Positions 59,652-64,000 of a DNA stretch of 64,000 nucleotides are shown piece by piece. The stretch comes from Pyramidobacter sp. C12-8 (GTDB lineage: Bacteria; Synergistota; Synergistia; Synergistales; Dethiosulfovibrionaceae). Below the pieces are notes generated by a model that had not been told where the DNA came from, searched no databases, and saw only the letters and a program-made list of their open reading frames with translations. A program made the translations under genes and the position numbers. The stretch covers positions 1 through 64,000 of the forward strand of contig NZ_MUHX01000005.1 of the NCBI RefSeq assembly GCF_002007215.1, read 5' to 3'. Positions within the stretch are counted from its first letter, which is position 1. Each line of letters starts with the position of its first letter.

Positions 59652-59667
59652 TGTTCCACGTGGAACA
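59652..59667. promoter_or_regulatory. parS-like ParB-binding site 2
   Basis: TGTTCCACGTGGAACA, identical over 16 bp to the site at 21669-21684. It lies in a 246-bp gap between the exported mutase and the DUF4276 gene, with no other feature seen there. Confidence 0.8.
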
Positions 59668-59749
59668 TTCCGTACGATTTCGTTGAGGACTTTGCCGCGA
59701 TGGCGGTATTTTCTGTCTACGGAAAAAAGCTCGCCTCACATCGATAACA

Positions 59750-60406
59750 TCAAGAGGTCCCCATCGCCGCGATTCCCGCGATCCATTTCCGGAAATACGG
59801 GCATTGCCCCATTATGACATCCAGCCCCATATCGATTGAAAGCAGCGAACCGTTGATGATCTTGGCGTAACGTGGGATAAGAGCTTCAAGTCGCTTCGAC
59901 GGCGCGGTTTCGGGAGAATCGTCGATATGTTCTGGAGTGGGGTAGGAATCCCGTATTTTCCGAACGCGGCTCACGACGTCATCATCGGCAATGAGGCGGA
60001 ACGACTCCGGACGTGAAAATAGTATTCCCTCGAATTCGTGCACCATAAAGTGGAAGTGGCAGTTCGCTTCGCCGATATCGGCATCGATGGCGGACTCTAT
60101 CGCCTCCATGCGCTCATAGAGATCCCGAATATCGGAGGCAATGCCCGGTGTATTTTCCGGCATGGCGAAATAATCGAACATGGTCGTCACGTATTCGCTA
60201 CGATGCTGCCTGCAGAGCATGGTGAGTTCCTTCCTGATCTTCGCGTAGTCTCTCACCCCGCCCCTGTACTTCTTGACCGCCGTGCGCTTCGTCTGGCAGA
60301 CGATCGGGACGACGATAATGCCGATATCGAGTAAATAAGGGTACAGCACTTTGTCGACAAAGGATTCTTCCGTCTGGCCTTCGCAATAAATATAGACCCG
60401 CGTCAT
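59750..60406 (-). CDS. DUF4276 family protein
   Basis: 218 residues. It begins TRVYIYCEGQTEESFVDKVLYPYL, which is the E-G-x-T-E opening of DUF4276/TOPRIM-like proteins, and has MVHEFEGILFSRPESF later. TOPRIM-like acidic residues (Glu9, Glu12-13) are kept. The ATG at 60406 is 2 bp after the ATPase gene stop. In many genomes such proteins pair with an AAA ATPase and are suspected defence modules; function is not proved. Confidence 0.82.
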   Translation of the reverse strand: MTRVYIYCEGQTEESFVDKVLYPYLLDIGIIVVPIVCQTKRTAVKKYRGGVRDYAKIRKELTMLCRQHRSEYVTTMFDYFAMPENTPGIASDIRDLYERMEAIESAIDADIGEANCHFHFMVHEFEGILFSRPESFRLIADDDVVSRVRKIRDSYPTPEHIDDSPETAPSKRLEALIPRYAKIINGSLLSIDMGLDVIMGQCPYFRKWIAGIAAMGTS

Positions 60407-60408
60407 TG

Positions 60409-61503
60409 TTAAGGCCGACCTCCCAGCAGATTCTTTTTCCACAGCTCCCCCAGAGAGTAATCCTCCTCGAGCCACGCCTTCAAAGCGTCCGCGTCCAGCC
60501 GTTTGAATTCCGATCCGTTTTCGCCCCTGTCAACGACGATCACGTCTTCGGCGTCGAATTCGTTGAGCAGCTCGACGGACTGGGTCGATACGATGATTTG
60601 CTTTTCGTCCGCAAGCTGCCGTACCATTTCGGAAAAGATGGCGATCGCATAGGGATGGAGTCCCAGTTCCGGCTCGTCGACAACAATCGTGGCCGGCTGC
60701 AGTTCATGAGGCTGAAGAAGCAGCGTCGCCAGACAAATGAAGCGAAGCGTGCCGTCCGAAAGCTGGGAAGCGTTGAAGATGTCGTCGCAGCCGACCTGGC
60801 GCCATTTCAGCACGATCTGCTCCTCGTTGCCCTCCTGCGGTTCGAGAACGAAATCGGAAAAATACGGAGCGATCAGACGGATCGTCCGAACTATTTCATC
60901 GTAGTCCCGTTTATAGCTGTTTTTCAAGCGATACAGGAACGCGGCCAGATTCGCCGCGTCGTACATGAGGACTTTGCTGTTGGAAATATTGTGCTCCTGC
61001 TTGACCCTCGCACTCCGCCCCGTGTCATGAAAATGGTAGACCCGCCAGTTCTGTTTTTGCAGAATGGGAATGACGTACTGATCGATATTGTTGCCTGCGC
61101 CATTCTCCCACATCGATTCGCCGTGCCCTCGGCCGACGTTGCTCTCGTTCTCCCATTGTCCGTGATAACAAAAGTATTCCTTGCGGAAAATTAGCCTGTT
61201 GTCGTCGGTCGGGACCAGGATAAAGCCATAGGAATTATGACCGAAGAACACCTCGAAAGCGAGCTCGTCCGTCTCTTTACGGCCTTTGTAGAGAAGCGCA
61301 TTTACGCCGCTCTGAGCGACAAAAACCTGGAGATTTTTCGACAGGATGTTCTGCAGCAGAGAAAAGGCGGAGATAAAGTTGGATTTTCCCGCGCCGTTGC
61401 TGCCGATAAGGACATTGATCCTGCCGAAATCAAGGTCGCAATCCTTAATGGACTTATAGCCGCTGATTTTCATCCGGCTCAGCTGATCGCCTTGCAAAAG
61501 CAT
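60409..61503 (-). CDS. AAA15/21-family ATPase of the RecF/OLD type
   Basis: 364 residues. Walker A GSNGAGKSN (34-42) follows MKISGYKSIKDCDLDFGRINVLI, an SMC/RecF-like start. The signature is near QLSDGTLRFICLATLLLQP and Walker B is TIVVDEPELGLHP; VSTQSVELLNEF follows. The ATG at 61503 has GGGGAG 10 nt upstream; a start at 61524 is possible. It is coupled to the DUF4276 gene. Paired with it, the layout is like RloA/RloB- and AbiL-type anti-phage systems. The fbpC-like gene ends 88 bp upstream. Confidence 0.85.
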   Translation of the reverse strand: MLLQGDQLSRMKISGYKSIKDCDLDFGRINVLIGSNGAGKSNFISAFSLLQNILSKNLQVFVAQSGVNALLYKGRKETDELAFEVFFGHNSYGFILVPTDDNRLIFRKEYFCYHGQWENESNVGRGHGESMWENGAGNNIDQYVIPILQKQNWRVYHFHDTGRSARVKQEHNISNSKVLMYDAANLAAFLYRLKNSYKRDYDEIVRTIRLIAPYFSDFVLEPQEGNEEQIVLKWRQVGCDDIFNASQLSDGTLRFICLATLLLQPHELQPATIVVDEPELGLHPYAIAIFSEMVRQLADEKQIIVSTQSVELLNEFDAEDVIVVDRGENGSEFKRLDADALKAWLEEDYSLGELWKKNLLGGRP

Positions 61504-61591
61504 GGATGTTTCACTCCCCTTCATGAGATCTTAAGGTAACGGACAGAGTCTTTTTCGCGGATCGCTTCGCGATTTCCCCGCCGCTCCCCCG

Positions 61592-62656
61592 CTACGATAA
61601 AATCTGCGTCTGGTCTTTGCCGTCGTCCTCGAAGACGAGATACTCGTCGAAGTCGAGCCACAGCTCTTCGCCCTCGGGGATCTGGCCGTAAGTGTGGCCG
61701 GCGGCGATCACGCGCACGTCGGCGGCGCCGATGCGCACGCGGCAGTCGTTGGTGTCGCCGAGATAATAGGCTTTGGCCAGCGTGCCCTTGAGCACGCCGC
61801 GGTCGCGGCGCATGACCATGTTCTCGGGGCGCACGGCCACCACCACGGGACCGCGCCGCCCGCCGCCGTACGCCATCCACTGGCCGCCGGGAAAGTCGAC
61901 GCGCCCTTCCGAGGCGTCGCCGCGGATGAAGTTGATCTTGCCGACGAAATCGGCCACGAATTGACTGGCCGGGTGACGGTAAACGTTCGTCGGCGTGTCC
62001 ATCTGCTGCACCGCGCCTTTGTTGAATACAATGACGCGGTCGCTCATGGCCATGGCCTCGGTCTGGTCGTGGGTGACGTAGACCACGGTGATGCCGAAGC
62101 GGCGCTGCATGTCTTTGATCTCGAAGCGCATCGATTCGCGCAGCTTGGCGTCGAGGTTGGAAAGCGGCTCGTCGAGCAGCAGCACGCGTGGATTGCACAC
62201 CAGCGCGCGCCCCAGCGCGACGCGTTGCTGCTGACCGCCGGAAAGCTCGTTGGGCAGGCGCTTGACGTACTGCGTCAGGTGAACGGCCTCCAAAATGTCG
62301 AAGACGCGCTTCTTGATTTCGTCGCGGGGCAGGCCCTGGATCTTGAGCGGATAGGCGACGTTGTCGAACACGTTCATGTGCGGCCACACGGCGTAGGTCT
62401 GAAAGACCATGCCGATGTTGCGGCGGTTGGGCGGCACGAATTGCCCGCGGCCGCTGACCACCGCGTCGTCGATGAGGATCTCGCCCGAAGTGGGCTTCTC
62501 GAAGCCGGCGATCATGCGCAGCATCGTGGTCTTGCCGCAGCCGGAAGGTCCCAGCAGCGTCACGAACTCGCGATCGCGGAAGACGCTGCTGAACTTTTGG
62601 ATCACCTGCGCGCTGCCGTAGGATTTGGTCACTTCGTTCAACGTAATCGAGGACAT
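61592..62656 (-). CDS. FbpC/PotA-type ABC transporter ATPase
   Basis: 354 residues. Walker A GPSGCGKTT, Q-loop VFQTYAVWPHMNV, signature LSGGQQQR, Walker B VLLLDEPLSNLD, switch VTHDQTEA; residues about 240-354 form the TOBE regulatory domain. The CysA/MalK/FbpC/PotA type. It is paired with an FbpB-type permease, so ferric iron, a phosphonate or a polyamine-like ligand is likely. Binding-protein gene is expected to the right of the window. Confidence 0.9.
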   Translation of the reverse strand: MSSITLNEVTKSYGSAQVIQKFSSVFRDREFVTLLGPSGCGKTTMLRMIAGFEKPTSGEILIDDAVVSGRGQFVPPNRRNIGMVFQTYAVWPHMNVFDNVAYPLKIQGLPRDEIKKRVFDILEAVHLTQYVKRLPNELSGGQQQRVALGRALVCNPRVLLLDEPLSNLDAKLRESMRFEIKDMQRRFGITVVYVTHDQTEAMAMSDRVIVFNKGAVQQMDTPTNVYRHPASQFVADFVGKINFIRGDASEGRVDFPGGQWMAYGGGRRGPVVVAVRPENMVMRRDRGVLKGTLAKAYYLGDTNDCRVRIGAADVRVIAAGHTYGQIPEGEELWLDFDEYLVFEDDGKDQTQILS

Positions 62657-62674
62657 GCGAAAAGCGCTCCTTGT

Positions 62675-64000
62675 CTAAATCGAGAACTCGCCCTTGGTGA
62701 GCTTGTTGAGGATCCAGTTGACGACGGCCACCAGCCCGAGGATCCCCGTGGCGATGGCCGCGGCGGTCTGCTGGCTGTGGTAGGTCTGATAGGTGAACAG
62801 CTCGTAGCCGATCGTCTTGGTGTCGGTGGAGTAGAGCAGCGTCGACATGGTCAGCTCGTAGAAGCTGGGCATGAAGATCAGAAACCACCCCGCCACGATC
62901 GACGGCGCGATCAGCGGCAGCGTCACGTCCCTGAAACTGCGCAGCCAGCCCGCGCCGGAAATCAGCGACGCCTCTTCCAGCGACGGGTGGATCTGGCTCA
63001 TGGCCGACACCACCGTGCGCATTCCCATCAGCAGATATTTGATCATGTAGGCGACGATCATGATCGTCAGCGTGTTGTAAATGTTGATGCCGAAGCGCCC
63101 CGACATCGTCATGATCAGCGCCAGGGCGATGACCACGCTGGGCGTTCCGCTGCCGACCGTGATCAGAAAGTCGGGGATGCGCCGTCCCTTGGCCTGCGTG
63201 CGCGTCAGCAGCCAGGCCATCGCGCAGGAGATCGCCATGCCCGCCGTGGCCGCCGCCGAGGCGGCGACGAGGCTGTTCTTGGCCGTGTCGAGGATGCCCT
63301 TGCGCGTGAAGAGGATGTGCCAGTAGCGCGTCGTGAAGTTGGAGGCCGTCAACGCCTTGCCGAGATTCTTCGTGAACGACGTCATCGCCACCGTGGCGAA
63401 CGGCAGCACCACCACGACCAGCGCGAACAGCGCCACCAGGACCGTGACCGGCAGACGCCAGCGCCCCAGCTCGACGATGTTGGGGCGCGTCGACTTGCCC
63501 GACACGGTGATATACTGCTTTCTGCCGCACAGGAACGTCGACGCGTAAAGCACCAGATTGGCGATCAGCATCAGCGACACCGCCAGCGTGGTGGCGTCCG
63601 TCAGGCCTTCCGCCGAGCCCACGTAAACGTAGTCGATGATGCGCGTCGTCACCGTGTCGATCTGCCCCGGCGCGCCGATGATGGAGGGGATGCCATAACA
63701 CGACGCCGCCGAGACGAAGACCAGCAGCCCCGCGGCGACGATCGACGGCAGCATGATCGGGAACGTCACCGTCAGCACCGTTTTCAGCGGCGAGGCGCCC
63801 GAGATCTTCGAAGCCTCTTCCAGCGAGGGATCCATCTTCTCCATGGCGCGCGAGATGGTGATGAAGGCGTAGGGATAGTAGAACGTCGTCAGCACCCAGA
63901 CCAGCCCGCCGATGCTGTAGATGTTGAACGGGTTTTCCGCCAGTCCGAAAAGACGCGCCAGCCACACGTTCAGCGTGCCCACGCGTGGGTTGAGCAGTCG
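62675..64000 (-). CDS. FbpB-type ABC permease, two-domain, partial
   Basis: The frame is open to the right edge, so the N-terminus lies outside; the GTG at 63982 is an internal Val codon. About 440 residues are visible. Two EAA loops are seen: SLEEASKISGASPLKTVLTVTFPIMLPS and SLEEASLISGAGWLRSFRDVTLPLIAPS. So two permease domains are fused, as in FbpB/SfuB (about 500-560 residues). With the FbpC-like ATPase it forms a ferric- or small-anion importer. Confidence 0.88.
   Translation of the reverse strand, partial: RLLNPRVGTLNVWLARLFGLAENPFNIYSIGGLVWVLTTFYYPYAFITISRAMEKMDPSLEEASKISGASPLKTVLTVTFPIMLPSIVAAGLLVFVSAASCYGIPSIIGAPGQIDTVTTRIIDYVYVGSAEGLTDATTLAVSLMLIANLVLYASTFLCGRKQYITVSGKSTRPNIVELGRWRLPVTVLVALFALVVVVLPFATVAMTSFTKNLGKALTASNFTTRYWHILFTRKGILDTAKNSLVAASAAATAGMAISCAMAWLLTRTQAKGRRIPDFLITVGSGTPSVVIALALIMTMSGRFGINIYNTLTIMIVAYMIKYLLMGMRTVVSAMSQIHPSLEEASLISGAGWLRSFRDVTLPLIAPSIVAGWFLIFMPSFYELTMSTLLYSTDTKTIGYELFTYQTYHSQQTAAAIATGILGLVAVVNWILNKLTKGEFSI

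Noticed and set aside
60435-60443. TTTTCCACA DnaA-box match
   Set aside because: It is inside the AAA ATPase coding region, single, and not part of a cluster.
1-64000. CRISPR arrays, tRNA and rRNA genes
   Set aside because: No regularly spaced direct repeats and no cloverleaf or rRNA-like stretches were seen in the gaps between genes.

Overview
This is GC-rich DNA from a diderm, probably anaerobic bacterium. A trimeric autotransporter adhesin anchor, a Skp/OmpH-like chaperone and a HydF [FeFe]-hydrogenase maturase are present. Together with a C69 dipeptidase, a DUF6305 protein, a DctM-type permease and amino-acid-oriented catabolism, they suggest a member of Synergistota (Pyramidobacter-like). 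That placement is an inference from gene content, not from a marker gene. Genes are packed in polycistrons, many joined by 4-base ATGA overlaps.

Layout. 0-1.6 kb: end of a YadA-like adhesin, then skp. 1.8-9.1 kb (minus): one operon for a nitrogenase-like system (NifH-, NifD- and NifK-like proteins, no nifB, nifE or nifN) followed by two sister substrate-binding proteins, a FecCD-type permease and its ATPase; it has a strong promoter and two small inverted-repeat operators. 9.6-17.9 kb (minus): a complete aromatic operon aroF-tyrA-aroB-aroA-aroC-pheA-aroEK-aroQ, preceded by a leader peptide rich in Phe and Tyr codons and a terminator, which is a classic attenuation layout. 18-23.5 kb: PDZ protein, frameshifted ridA, fRMsr, threonine synthase, cytidine deaminase, methyltransferase. 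23.8-29 kb (minus): an operon with a DUF6305 lipoprotein-sized periplasmic protein, a DctM-like permease, a 63-residue membrane protein, an AstE-like deacylase and a C69 dipeptidase. 29.3-35.2 kb: purC, then hydF coupled to an SsuBC/TauBC-like importer. 35.3-36.9 kb: arsR plus a split chromate transporter. 37-46 kb: dpaL/ygeX with ygeY, two HAD proteins, a DJ-1 protein, a LigB-type dioxygenase, pyrG and an acyl-CoA synthetase. 46.5-51.2 kb: asnS, a sugar-type ABC importer and a VOC protein. 51.4-57.3 kb: an IS30 remnant, an EamA exporter, an M20 amidohydrolase with a YfcC-type transporter, a GNAT/DJ-1 fusion and a flavodoxin. 57.3-64 kb: a DnaA-box cluster, an ATC-hydrolase-like protein, an exported phosphoglycerate mutase, an AAA ATPase/DUF4276 pair and a ferric/polyamine-type ABC importer cut by the window end.

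Three sequence elements are not genes but stand out. A MITE-like repeat occurs three times, with its core in opposite orientation in two copies. Two perfect parS-like palindromes lie 38 kb apart. A five-site DnaA-box cluster lies 2 kb from one of them, so the window may contain or adjoin the chromosomal origin. The most likely undescribed system is the nitrogenase-like reductase linked to a metal-chelate importer.
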